A stretch of 53,961 nt of DNA, from NCBI GenBank assembly GCA_028293565.1, contig JAQGON010000015.1, forward strand, positions 1 through 53,961. Reading direction: 5' to 3'. A model generated the notes under the pieces. The model did not search any database. It was not told where the DNA came from and saw only the letters and a list, made by a program, of their open reading frames with translations. Positions within the stretch are counted from its first letter, which is position 1, and each line of letters opens with the position of its first letter. This stretch comes from Verrucomicrobiota bacterium (GTDB taxonomy: Bacteria > Verrucomicrobiota > Verrucomicrobiia > Opitutales > Opitutaceae). Both the position numbers and the translations under genes were made by a program. Shown here piece after piece: positions 33,195-40,313 of the stretch.

Positions 33195-34232
33195 ATGAAA
33201 ACTGTCCGGGACTCCCCGCGGTCGCCCGCCAAGCCGGCGGCGCGCGTCCGCGCAGTGCCGCTGCCGGAATTTGTCGAGCCGATGAAGGCGCTGGGCGTGA
33301 CGGAGATACCGCCGGGCGACTGGGGGCTGGAAATCAAGTTCGACGGCTACCGCGCGCTCGCGGCCGTCCGCGGCAAGGATCGGCGGCTCTGGTCGCGCAA
33401 CCACAAGTCGCTCGCCGAGGATTATCCGGAGGTCATGGCGGCGCTGGGCGGACTGCGGTGCGCGAGCGCGCTGCTCGACGGGGAAATCGTCGCGCTTGAT
33501 CCGCAGGGGCATTCGCGTTTCCAGCTGCTGCAGCAGCGCGAACTCGCGCAGGCGCGTCCGCCGATTTTTTATTTCGTCTTCGACCTGCTGGAGATCGACG
33601 GCCGCAGCCTCGTCGATCGGCCGATCGAGGAGCGCCGCCGGCTCCTGGAAAAACTGGTGCCGGCGGGCGGGGCGGTGATCCGGCCGTCGACGATTTTTTC
33701 GGCGGCAGCAGCGGATCTCCTGGTGGAGGTCCGCCGCCAGGGACTCGAGGGCATCGTCGCGAAGGCCGCCGGCTCGACGTATGAGATCGGCCGGCGCTCG
33801 GGAAGCTGGCTGAAGTGCCGCGTGATGAGCGAGCAGGAGTTCGTCATCGGCGGATTTACCCCGCCCCGCGGAAGCCGGGTCCATTTCGGCGCGCTGCTGG
33901 TCGGATATTACGACCGGGGCCGGCTGCGTTATGCGGGAAAAGTCGGGACGGGTTTCGACGCACGGCGATTGAAATCGCTGCACGCCATGCTGGCGAAGCG
34001 GGCGATCAAAACGTGCCCTTTCGCGGATCTGCCCGTTCCGCGCACGTCGCGTTACGCGGCGCCGATGAACGCGGCGGCGATGCGGGAAGTGCGTTGGGTG
34101 CGGCCCGACCTCGTCGGCCAGGTGCGATTCGCGGAGTGGACCGAGGGCGGACTGCTGCGGCAGCCGGCGTTTCTGGGCCTGAGGGAGGACAAGGCCGCGC
34201 GCGACGTGGTGCGGGAGGCGCCGGCGGTGTAG
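33195..34232 (+). CDS. Stand-alone ATP-dependent DNA ligase (LigD LIG-type)
   Basis: A 345-residue ligase with only nucleotidyltransferase and OB domains. Motif I is LEIKFDGYRALA (adenylated Lys near 48). Others are SRNHKSLAEDYPE, LDGEIVALDPQG (motif III region), FYFVFDLLEIDGRSL, GLEGIVAKAAGSTYEIGRRS (motif IV), GSWLKCR (motif V), and an OB part with FVIGGFTPPRGSRVHFGALL and YAGKVGTGFD. This is the same domain as the ligase part of LigD, in a separate gene. With the POL-PE protein at 42016 and Ku at 44051 it could rebuild an end-joining ligase in trans. It is followed 3 bp later by a REPIN. Confidence 0.94.
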   Translation: MKTVRDSPRSPAKPAARVRAVPLPEFVEPMKALGVTEIPPGDWGLEIKFDGYRALAAVRGKDRRLWSRNHKSLAEDYPEVMAALGGLRCASALLDGEIVALDPQGHSRFQLLQQRELAQARPPIFYFVFDLLEIDGRSLVDRPIEERRRLLEKLVPAGGAVIRPSTIFSAAAADLLVEVRRQGLEGIVAKAAGSTYEIGRRSGSWLKCRVMSEQEFVIGGFTPPRGSRVHFGALLVGYYDRGRLRYAGKVGTGFDARRLKSLHAMLAKRAIKTCPFADLPVPRTSRYAAPMNAAAMREVRWVRPDLVGQVRFAEWTEGGLLRQPAFLGLREDKAARDVVREAPAV

Positions 34233-34234
34233 GG

Positions 34235-34339
34235 GTAGCACGGGTCTCCGACCCGTAGGGGTGGACTCGGGAAGAACGATGGAGCTGGCTGGCTTTGGTT
34301 GGCGGCGTCCCGCTTCACGGGTCGGAGAACCCGTGCTAC
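34235..34339. repeat. REPIN-like paired hairpin, family A copy 3, supplying a stop codon
   Basis: Both GTAG-ended REPs are present; the right one has one extra base (GGTCGGAGAACCCGTG). The spacer is largely different from the other copies (GGAGCTGGCTGGCTTTGG). It starts 3 bp after the ligase stop, and its right-end CTAC provides the TAG stop (34336-34338) of the opposite-strand DUF72 gene. Confidence 0.85.
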
Positions 34340-35292
34340 CCCGCGGCGCGGGTGGGGTAGCTTGGCCAGCGGGTGCGGGCGACCTCGGAAATGGATTCGA
34401 TCGCCGGGGCCGGGGGCGCCTTCGGGCCGAGCTTCAGGAAATGCGCGAGGTTGATGGCATCGTAGGGCGCGCGGGTTTTGACGTCGTTGTCGAAGTAGAC
34501 GTAGACGTCCCGCCCGCGGGCCCGGGGCTTGGCGGCGGGCGCGGTCAGCTTCGTCCTCGGCGGATTTTTTCCCTTCGACCACCCGGCGACTTTTCGCGCC
34601 CATTCCTTCAGCGCGGCTTCGGTGTAGCCGCTGACGTACAGCTCGGCATCGCCGTGGAGGCGGACGTAGATGAAATCGGCCGTGACGTCCTCCATGAACG
34701 GCCACTTGCCCACCGTGTCCGCGACCACGAGCGCGACACGGTGACGGCGCAGCTGGGCGACGAACGCCGGGACCTTGAAGGAGTCGTGCCGGATCTCGAT
34801 CGCGTGACGCAGCGGACGTTTCGGTCCCGGCTCGAACCAGGTTTGCTTCACCTTTTCGTTGTGCTGCGCGGCGAGTTTCTCCGCGGCCTGGGTGTCGCGC
34901 GGCAGCAACGCGAAGAACGCATCCAGCTTCGCGGCGTCGTAGCGGAAGCTCGGGGGCAGCTGCCAGAGGATCGGACCGAGCTTGCTGCCCAAGCGAAGGA
35001 CCCCGGAAGCAAAAAAATTCGCGAGTGGGACCGCCGCATCCTTCAGCCGGCGAATGTGCGTGATGAATCGCGGCCCCTTGACGGAGAAGAGAAAGTCGTC
35101 GGGCGTCTCGCTCGCCCATTTCGCGTAGCTGGACGGAGTCTGCAGCGAGTAAAAGGTCCCGTTGATCTCGATCGATGAAACCTTGCGCGCCGCGTAGGCG
35201 AGCTCCTTGCGGTGCGCGAGACGCTCGGGAAAAAAAGTCCCGCGCCACGGGGCGTACGTCCAACCGGATATGCCAATGCGGATCTCGGGCAT
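34336..35292 (-). CDS. DUF72 (YecE-type) TIM-barrel protein
   Basis: A 318-residue soluble protein of the DUF72 family: IGISGWTYAPWRGTFFPE, VSSIEINGTFYSLQTPSSYA, FSVKGPRFITHIRRL, LGPILWQLPPSFRYD, AIEIRHDSF, VVADTVGKWPF, FIYVRLHGDAELYVSGYTE, VYVYFDNDVKTRAPYDA. Most expected conserved positions are visible. The biochemical role is unknown; homologues occur near DNA-repair genes. The C-terminal tail (TRWPSYPTRAAG) ends at a TAG contributed by a REPIN, so the native C-terminus may have been altered. Confidence 0.9.
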   Translation of the reverse strand: MPEIRIGISGWTYAPWRGTFFPERLAHRKELAYAARKVSSIEINGTFYSLQTPSSYAKWASETPDDFLFSVKGPRFITHIRRLKDAAVPLANFFASGVLRLGSKLGPILWQLPPSFRYDAAKLDAFFALLPRDTQAAEKLAAQHNEKVKQTWFEPGPKRPLRHAIEIRHDSFKVPAFVAQLRRHRVALVVADTVGKWPFMEDVTADFIYVRLHGDAELYVSGYTEAALKEWARKVAGWSKGKNPPRTKLTAPAAKPRARGRDVYVYFDNDVKTRAPYDAINLAHFLKLGPKAPPAPAIESISEVARTRWPSYPTRAAG

Positions 35293-35391
35293 GCCCTATA
35301 GTCCGCGGCGCGCCGCTGGGGTGCCCAGGGACGCCTCGCGTCTTTGGGTTGGATCTCCTCGCTGACGCTTTTGTCTGCCTGGCCTTTTTTT

Positions 35392-35423
35392 TGGAACGCA
35401 AAGGACGCGAAGGGCGCAAAGGC
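35392..35423. repeat. AAG-periodic intergenic repeat, family D copy 1
   Basis: GGAACGCAAAGGACGCGAAG continues into GGCGCAAAGG, a 9-bp-periodic pattern of CGC(A/G)AAGG units. Related sequences are at 45659 and 52690. It lies in the short spacer between convergent-end DUF72 start and Gfo/Idh end. Confidence 0.55.
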
Positions 35424-35444
35424 CGGGGGCCAATCGGGAATGGC

Positions 35445-36668
35445 CTAATCCCCGTGCGGGGAGGTCACTTTCACGAGGTCCGGTTTTCGCACGGCCTGTT
35501 TCCGCTTCATCTGGTGCCGGCCGGGGCGCGCCGATTTCTTCACCGGGCGGAGACGGATCGAGCAGCCGCGCTCGGCGGACTCGAAGATCGCCTCGATGAT
35601 CCGGACGTCGGCCAGCCCTTCCTCCAGCGAAGGCTCGGGGTCGCAGTCCTCGAGAAGACATTTTGCGAAGGCCTCGATCTCCCCGCCGAACTGGTCGGTG
35701 CGGTCGAAGGTCTTTTCCTCGGACTCGTCGTCGATCGTGACCGTCTGGTGCAGGGCCTCGCTGTATTCGTAGGCGGGATCCAGCGCGATGCTTCCCTTGG
35801 TTCCGACCAGCTCATAACGGGCGCAGTTCGCGGCGCCGAAGCTCACGACAAACGAGGCGAGCCGCCCGCGGGGAAAACGCAGGAGCACCGCCGCGCTTTC
35901 CTCCACCTCGTCGAAACGCGTGTCGTCGGTCCGCGCGATCATCGCCGACACCTCGATCGGCTCATCCTGCATGAGATAGCGCGCGGCATTGATGCAGTAC
36001 GTGCCGATGTCGTAGACCGGGCCGCCGCCGCGTTCCAGCTTCAGCCGGATGTTGTTCGTGTCGGTGACCTGGTAACTGAAGGTCGAATTGAAATAGCGCG
36101 GTTCGCCGAGCTTGCCCGAGCGGACGAGCTCGATCGCCGAGAGATTGGCCGGCTCGAAGTGCAGCCGGTACGCCGTCATGAGGCGGACGCCGCCGGCGCG
36201 CGCGGCTGCGGCCATTTGGCGGATCTCCCGCTCGTGAAGGGCGAGGGGTTTTTCACAGAGGATATGTTTTCCGGCGCGGGCGGCGCGGATGACGCAGTCG
36301 GCGTGAAGGTCGTTCGGCAGGGCGATGTAGACGGCGTCGATCTCCGGATTCGCGAGGCACTCGTCAAATCGCTGATACGAATAGGTGTGCCGGACCTGGT
36401 ATTTTTTCTTGAGCGCCTTGAGTTTTTCGCGGTCGCCGGAAACGAGCGCGACGAGTTCGGCGTTCCTGGCCCGTTCGAAGCCGGGCAGGACCGCGACCTG
36501 CGCGATGTGTCCAAGACCAACGACGGCGTAACGGATTTTTTTCGCGGGAGCCGACGCGCTGTCGCCTGGGTTCGTCGAGACGGCGGACTCGTGATGAGAG
36601 GCGCCGTTGGCGGACCCGGCGGTCTCGCCGAGGCTGGCGGTGGAAGGGGTTTCTTTCTTGAAGGTCAT
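35445..36668 (-). CDS. Gfo/Idh/MocA-family NAD(P)-dependent oxidoreductase
   Basis: A 407-residue enzyme of the glucose-fructose oxidoreductase family. The Rossmann motif is RYAVVGLGHIAQVAVLPGF, preceded by a ~45-residue disordered N-terminus (SANGASHHESAVSTNPG). NPEIDAVYIALPNDLHADCV, HILCEKPLALH (the conserved EKP) and MTAYRLHFEPANLSAIELVR follow. The second domain has GGPVYDIGTYCINAARYLM, in which GTYC gives the catalytic region, and a C-terminal basic tail. Absence of a TAT or Sec signal suggests a cytosolic enzyme on sugars or inositols. Its substrate is not predictable. A terminator separates it from the upstream disordered protein gene. Confidence 0.92.
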   Translation of the reverse strand: MTFKKETPSTASLGETAGSANGASHHESAVSTNPGDSASAPAKKIRYAVVGLGHIAQVAVLPGFERARNAELVALVSGDREKLKALKKKYQVRHTYSYQRFDECLANPEIDAVYIALPNDLHADCVIRAARAGKHILCEKPLALHEREIRQMAAAARAGGVRLMTAYRLHFEPANLSAIELVRSGKLGEPRYFNSTFSYQVTDTNNIRLKLERGGGPVYDIGTYCINAARYLMQDEPIEVSAMIARTDDTRFDEVEESAAVLLRFPRGRLASFVVSFGAANCARYELVGTKGSIALDPAYEYSEALHQTVTIDDESEEKTFDRTDQFGGEIEAFAKCLLEDCDPEPSLEEGLADVRIIEAIFESAERGCSIRLRPVKKSARPGRHQMKRKQAVRKPDLVKVTSPHGD

Positions 36669-36794
36669 GGGAAAAGGGGAGAGTCGGGCGAGAGGCCCGG
36701 TTGGCGGTTTGGCGCGGGCGCGTCGGCCCGAGCGCGAACCTGGGAAATGGAAACGCGCCGGCGTCGCGCCGGTGCTGCCTGCGTTTGAACAAAA

Positions 36795-36826
36795 TGCTTC
36801 CGCGGGATCCACATCCCGCGGAAGCA
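36795..36826 (-). terminator. Rho-independent terminator of the disordered-protein gene
   Basis: A perfect 14-bp stem (TGCTTCCGCGGGAT at 36795-36808, inverse at 36813-36826) with loop CCAC. Read on the minus strand it is followed by TTTTGTT, and it starts 17 bp after the stop of the gene at 36843. This insulates that gene from the oxidoreductase downstream. Confidence 0.85.
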
Positions 36827-36842
36827 CGCCGATCTGTCGGGT

Positions 36843-38105
36843 TCAGTAATTTCGATTCGAAGAGCGTCCGCTGCGCGAACTCTCCCGCGAGTCATCGTAA
36901 TCCTGATTGCCGGAATTGCCGCGCGAACCGCGGCTGGAGTAACTGCGATCCTCGCCGGAGTTGTTGTTGTTGTCATCCTCGTCCTCGCCGGAATAACCGC
37001 GACCTTGGAAGCTGTTGTCGTCGTTGAAGTCGTTCCCGTTGGAATCGTCCGAGGAATAATTCCCGCCCTGGTTTGAAGAATAACGATTGTCGTCGTTTTC
37101 GTAGCGGCTCTGGCCGCCCTGGTTCGAGCCTTCGCTGCGCCAGTCCGAGTTCATGGAGCCCTGGCTGCGGCCGCCCTGGTTCTCGTACGACGGCCGATAG
37201 TCGTCGTCGTTCCCCTGGCCGCGTGAGCTGAAACGATCGTCGTTCTGGTTGCCCTGGCTCCAGTCATTGCGCTGGTCGTTGCGGCCGCGTCCGCCGTTCT
37301 GGCTGCCGTTGCCGCGGGACGACTGGCTGCGGCCCGAGTCGAAGGAGTCGTAGTTGCCGCCGGACGAACCCTGGTAGCTGTCGTAGTCTTCGCGGGAGCG
37401 CGAGCCGCCCTGGTCGTTGGCGGAGCGATTGGAACCGCCGCCGGATCCACGGCCCTGTCCGGAGTATTGGTTGCTGCCTTGGTTGCCTCCGGAGGACTGG
37501 TTGCTGCCGCGCCGGCTCGAGGAGCCGTAGCCGTCGTCCCAGTTCCGCCGGCCTTCGCCCCAGCCACCCTGATTGCCTTGGTTGCCCTGGCTGCCTTGGT
37601 TCCCCTGGTTGCCTTGACCGCCTTGGCTGCCGCGCGAGCTGAATTCCCGGCGGCTGGAGGACTCGGACGAGTAATCGCGTCCGTTGCCCCCGTGGTTCGA
37701 CGATCCGCCGCGGTCGTTTCCTCCGCGCTGCGACTGGCTGCCGCCGTAATTCATGGACTGAAAGCTGCGGTCGCCCCCGCGATTGGTGCCGCGGCTGTCG
37801 TCGCGGTCCTGCTGGTTTCCGCCGCTGCGGTTCTCGTTGCGGCCGGTGTTGCCGCGCTGCGAACTTCCCCCGCTGCTCGAGGCGTTCCAGCCCCGATTGT
37901 CGTCGTCGCTGTACTGCGATCCGCCGCCCCGGCTGCCCCGGCCCGAGCGGCCGTCCTGCGGGGAGGAGCCGCGGCGCGAGGAGGACGACGAAGACGAGGA
38001 GGATCCGGATCCGGATCCGCTGCTTCGTCCCTGCGGGCGCCTGGAACTTGAACTGCCGCTGCTGCGGCGGCCACCCGACTGACTTGACTGAGATTTACGT
38101 GCCAT
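36843..38105 (-). CDS. Ser/Gly/Arg/Asn-rich intrinsically disordered protein
   Basis: A 420-residue protein that is low-complexity throughout, dominated by S, G, R, N, Q, D with scattered Y, F and W and almost no aliphatic residues. It starts MARKSQSSQSGGRRSSGS, has a Ser tract, RG/RGG-like patches (RSGRGSRGGGS, RGGDRSF, RGGNDRGG), a GNQ tandem tract near 170-185, and a D/N-rich C-terminal third ending in SSRSGRSSNRNY. AGGAAATCCC before the ATG is a fair ribosome site, and a perfect terminator follows. Tyr/Arg-spaced sequence like this is known from proteins that form condensates or bind RNA; that role here is inference. No signal peptide is present. Confidence 0.82.
   Translation of the reverse strand: MARKSQSSQSGGRRSSGSSSSRRPQGRSSGSGSGSSSSSSSSSRRGSSPQDGRSGRGSRGGGSQYSDDDNRGWNASSSGGSSQRGNTGRNENRSGGNQQDRDDSRGTNRGGDRSFQSMNYGGSQSQRGGNDRGGSSNHGGNGRDYSSESSSRREFSSRGSQGGQGNQGNQGSQGNQGNQGGWGEGRRNWDDGYGSSSRRGSNQSSGGNQGSNQYSGQGRGSGGGSNRSANDQGGSRSREDYDSYQGSSGGNYDSFDSGRSQSSRGNGSQNGGRGRNDQRNDWSQGNQNDDRFSSRGQGNDDDYRPSYENQGGRSQGSMNSDWRSEGSNQGGQSRYENDDNRYSSNQGGNYSSDDSNGNDFNDDNSFQGRGYSGEDEDDNNNNSGEDRSYSSRGSRGNSGNQDYDDSRESSRSGRSSNRNY
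37567..37631. repeat. 9-bp tandem repeat inside the disordered-protein gene
   Basis: About seven 9-bp units of the form TTGCCTTGG/TTGCCCTGG, encoding Gly-Asn-Gln or Gly-Ser-Gln triplets on the minus strand. In-frame unit gain or loss could change the length of the tract. Confidence 0.7.
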
Positions 38106-38646
38106 GGGATTTCCTGTTTTTTTGGGTTTCTTCCGAAGGACTTTTCACCGGCTGTGGCGCGTTCGGATCTTCGGAATTCCGAAGCGGCTGGGGTGTTCAG
38201 GACCGATGGTTGAAAAGCCACTATAGCGCCGCATCCGGCCTGCCGGTATCGGGCGATTCTTGGAGGGCCGCATGGCATTTTTTCGGATGCCCCACCGGGA
38301 ATTTTCCCGTAGCCCCGCTAGGGGTCGTTTTTGCGGCATGTCGGCCCCCCTGAAAATTCCCTTTTCAGCGCCGAAAATTCAGCTGTCGACCAAGGACCGC
38401 CGAGGGCCAATCACTTGCTTTAGCTGCCCGCTCGCATGGGTGCGTCGAAACCAATAGACCCATTCCCGGATTCCCGGTTCCCGCTTCGAGCCTCGCGGCT
38501 TTACGCTATCGGAATAATGGGCAAGGTGGCATCGGTAAACTTCCCGACCCCGGATCGGATTTTTTTTGGAAACGGCATTTTTGCTGGCACTGGTCGGGTG
38601 GACGTCGGTCTGTCGCTGCATCCAATCCTCTCCCATCGCGAACCGC
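38106..38646. other. 541-bp divergent intergenic region with several short hairpins
   Basis: No credible gene is present. It holds the promoters of the disordered-protein gene (minus) and the LuxR regulator (plus). Visible dyads are CTGAAAA/TTTTCAG (38350-38368), CCCC-GCTA-GGGG just before TCGTTTTT, and GGGAATTTTCCC-like A/T-cored motifs. Possible minus-strand -10 is TATAGT near 38221; no matching -35 is evident. Local GC is lower than in the genes. Confidence 0.45.
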
Positions 38647-39357
38647 ATGAAATCCAAGGCCCCAGGCGTCATCGACCCTCCCAAATCCGCGCCCAAGAAA
38701 TCCGCCAAGACGCGCATTCTCCTGGTCGACGATCATCCGCTGCTGCGGCGGGGGATGCGGGCGCTGCTCGAGCAGCAGCCGCGGTTCGAGGTGTGCGCCG
38801 AGGCGGACAGCGCGCCGGTGGCGCTCGAGATGGTGCGGAAGTGGACGCCCGACCTGACGATCGTGGACATCAGCCTCAAGTCGACCAACGGGATCGAGCT
38901 GACGAAGGGGTTGAAGGTCGAGGCGCCCAACATGCCGGTGCTGGTGGTCTCGATGCACGACGAGGAGCTCTATGCCGAGCGCGCGCTGCGCGCGGGCGCG
39001 GTCGGCTATCTGATGAAGCACGAGGCGGGCGAGAAGATCATCACGGCGCTGGACCGGATCCTCGAAGGCGAAATCTATGTGAGCGACCGGCTGAAGGAGA
39101 AGATGCTGCACCGGTTCGTGAATCACCGCACCGAGAAAATCGTCTCGGTGATCGACACGCTCAGCGACCGCGAGATGGAGGTGCTCCAGCTGCTCGGCAA
39201 CGGCTTCGGCACGCGGGCGATCGCGAGCCAGCTCAAGCTCAGCGTGAAGACGATCGATTCGTATCGTGAGCATCTGAAGGTGAAGCTCGCCCTGAAGTCA
39301 GGGGCGGATCTCGTGCGCTACGCGATCCAGTGGATGAAGAGCCAGGCGATCATGTGA
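38647..39357 (+). CDS. NarL/LuxR-family response regulator
   Basis: A 236-residue regulator. A Lys/Pro-rich leader (SKAPGVIDPPKSAPKKSAK) precedes a receiver with RILLVDDHPLLRRGM, phospho-Asp in LTIVDISLKSTNG near 72, VLVVSMHDEELYAERALRAG and VGYLMKHE (Lys). The LuxR DNA-binding part is LSDREMEVLQLLGNGFGTRA, then IASQLKLSVKTIDSYREHLK and VKLALKSGADLVRYAIQW. All key receiver residues are intact. It is divergent from the disordered-protein gene and may regulate it. The hybrid kinase at 40314 is the nearest candidate partner. Confidence 0.9.
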   Translation: MKSKAPGVIDPPKSAPKKSAKTRILLVDDHPLLRRGMRALLEQQPRFEVCAEADSAPVALEMVRKWTPDLTIVDISLKSTNGIELTKGLKVEAPNMPVLVVSMHDEELYAERALRAGAVGYLMKHEAGEKIITALDRILEGEIYVSDRLKEKMLHRFVNHRTEKIVSVIDTLSDREMEVLQLLGNGFGTRAIASQLKLSVKTIDSYREHLKVKLALKSGADLVRYAIQWMKSQAIM

Positions 39358-39626
39358 TCGCGGATGATTCGAAGGAGCGCTGACGCGCTGGGGTGCCGCC
39401 GAGGGCGATTTCGGATCTTTGGACTTCCGCGCTGGCACGAACGGCTGAGACATTTTCCGCGCTGCGGCAAGCCGTGCAATCCACGGTTTTGGATAGGGAA
39501 ATTTTCCCGGTCCGGCCTTCGTATTTTTCGGAAGGCGATTCCGGTAAAGACGCCGATGGCGGGAGGGCGGCGCGGGGGATAGAGTAGCGGGGTCGCCGCA
39601 ATCCAACCTTCAAACCAAGGAGCGCC

Positions 39627-39983
39627 ATGGCCAAAGACAAATCCCGCCCGAACACGAGCACGGTGCCCGAAATTGATCCCGACACGGCAGGGACGGAAAA
39701 GAGTTTTCCGCCTCCGGAACCGAAGAATTTTCCCAGCGGACCCTCGAACGATTACCCGCCGCCCACCCTCAGCGGCGGCCCCGGTCAGGATCCCTCGATC
39801 GAGCAGGGCACGGAGACCGCGCCGCGCGACCCGGAAAACCCGGAGCGGCCCGCGGGCGAACCGGAGGACTGGCAGCACTCTGTCGGCCCCAGCGCAGGCG
39901 GCGCGTCGACCGTCTCCACGGTTTCTTCCATGCGCTCGACGAGCGGCGACATCGACCGGCAGGATTTCCGTCGTCCGAGATGA
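39627..39983 (+). CDS. Small proline/acidic-rich hypothetical protein
   Basis: A 118-residue, probably disordered protein: KDKSRPNTSTVPEIDPDTAG, PPPEPKNFPSGPSNDYPPPT, then acidic TETAPRDPENPERPAGEPED and a serine-rich tail (STVSTVSSMRSTSGDIDR). A good ribosome site (CAAGGAGC) precedes the ATG. No family is recognised. It is alone, 269 bp after the LuxR regulator, and is followed by repeat-rich DNA. Confidence 0.65.
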   Translation: MAKDKSRPNTSTVPEIDPDTAGTEKSFPPPEPKNFPSGPSNDYPPPTLSGGPGQDPSIEQGTETAPRDPENPERPAGEPEDWQHSVGPSAGGASTVSTVSSMRSTSGDIDRQDFRRPR

Positions 39984-40128
39984 CGGAGAGCGGTCAAAAG
40001 CCGAGCGGTATCGCGAAGCCTGGGCGGAGCCGCTCGCGCAGTCGGGACAAAGACTCCGGGGTGCAAATTGGAGTCTGGCTCGAAGGCGAGCCGGTTGGGT
40101 CCCGCAGTTCGTAACGACCGCGACCGTC

Positions 40129-40154
40129 GCGGCCAGGGAATGGACCCTGGCCGC
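40129..40154. repeat. Perfect hairpin in convergent intergenic region
   Basis: The 10-bp stem GCGGCCAGGG/CCCTGGCCGC encloses AATGGA in the 330-bp gap between the gene ending at 39983 and the convergent kinase ending at 40314. That gap contains nothing else but this hairpin, some short GC dyads and the family B repeat. Confidence 0.55.
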
Positions 40155-40202
40155 GGCGGTTCTCGCTTTCACCAGGGCAATAGCGACGCGGTTCGGCCTC
40201 AG

Positions 40203-40294
40203 GGTGGAATGCGTTGCCCTCAACGCGTTGGCGGCTCCGTACCGACGCCAGACCCTGCTCGCGCCTCCAGCGCATTGGGTCAATGCGCTCCACC
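40203..40294. repeat. Paired-hairpin repeat, family B copy 1
   Basis: Outer ends GGTGGAATGCG and CGCTCCACC face inward. The left unit forms a hairpin around CGTTG-CCCT-CAACG, followed by GTTGGCGGCTCCG. Related units are at 45885 and 47771. It lies just before the kinase stop. Confidence 0.7.
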
Positions 40295-40313
40295 CGCGGC
40301 CGGAGACGCGGCG

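Noticed and set aside
35175-36788. 537-codon plus-strand ORF
   Set aside because: Antisense to the Gfo/Idh oxidoreductase and DUF72 start; no motif.
39358-39626. Possible small gene or repeat in this spacer
   Set aside because: Short dyads and a CGCTGGGGTGCC motif also seen near 35315 are visible, but no coherent gene or repeat unit could be defined.
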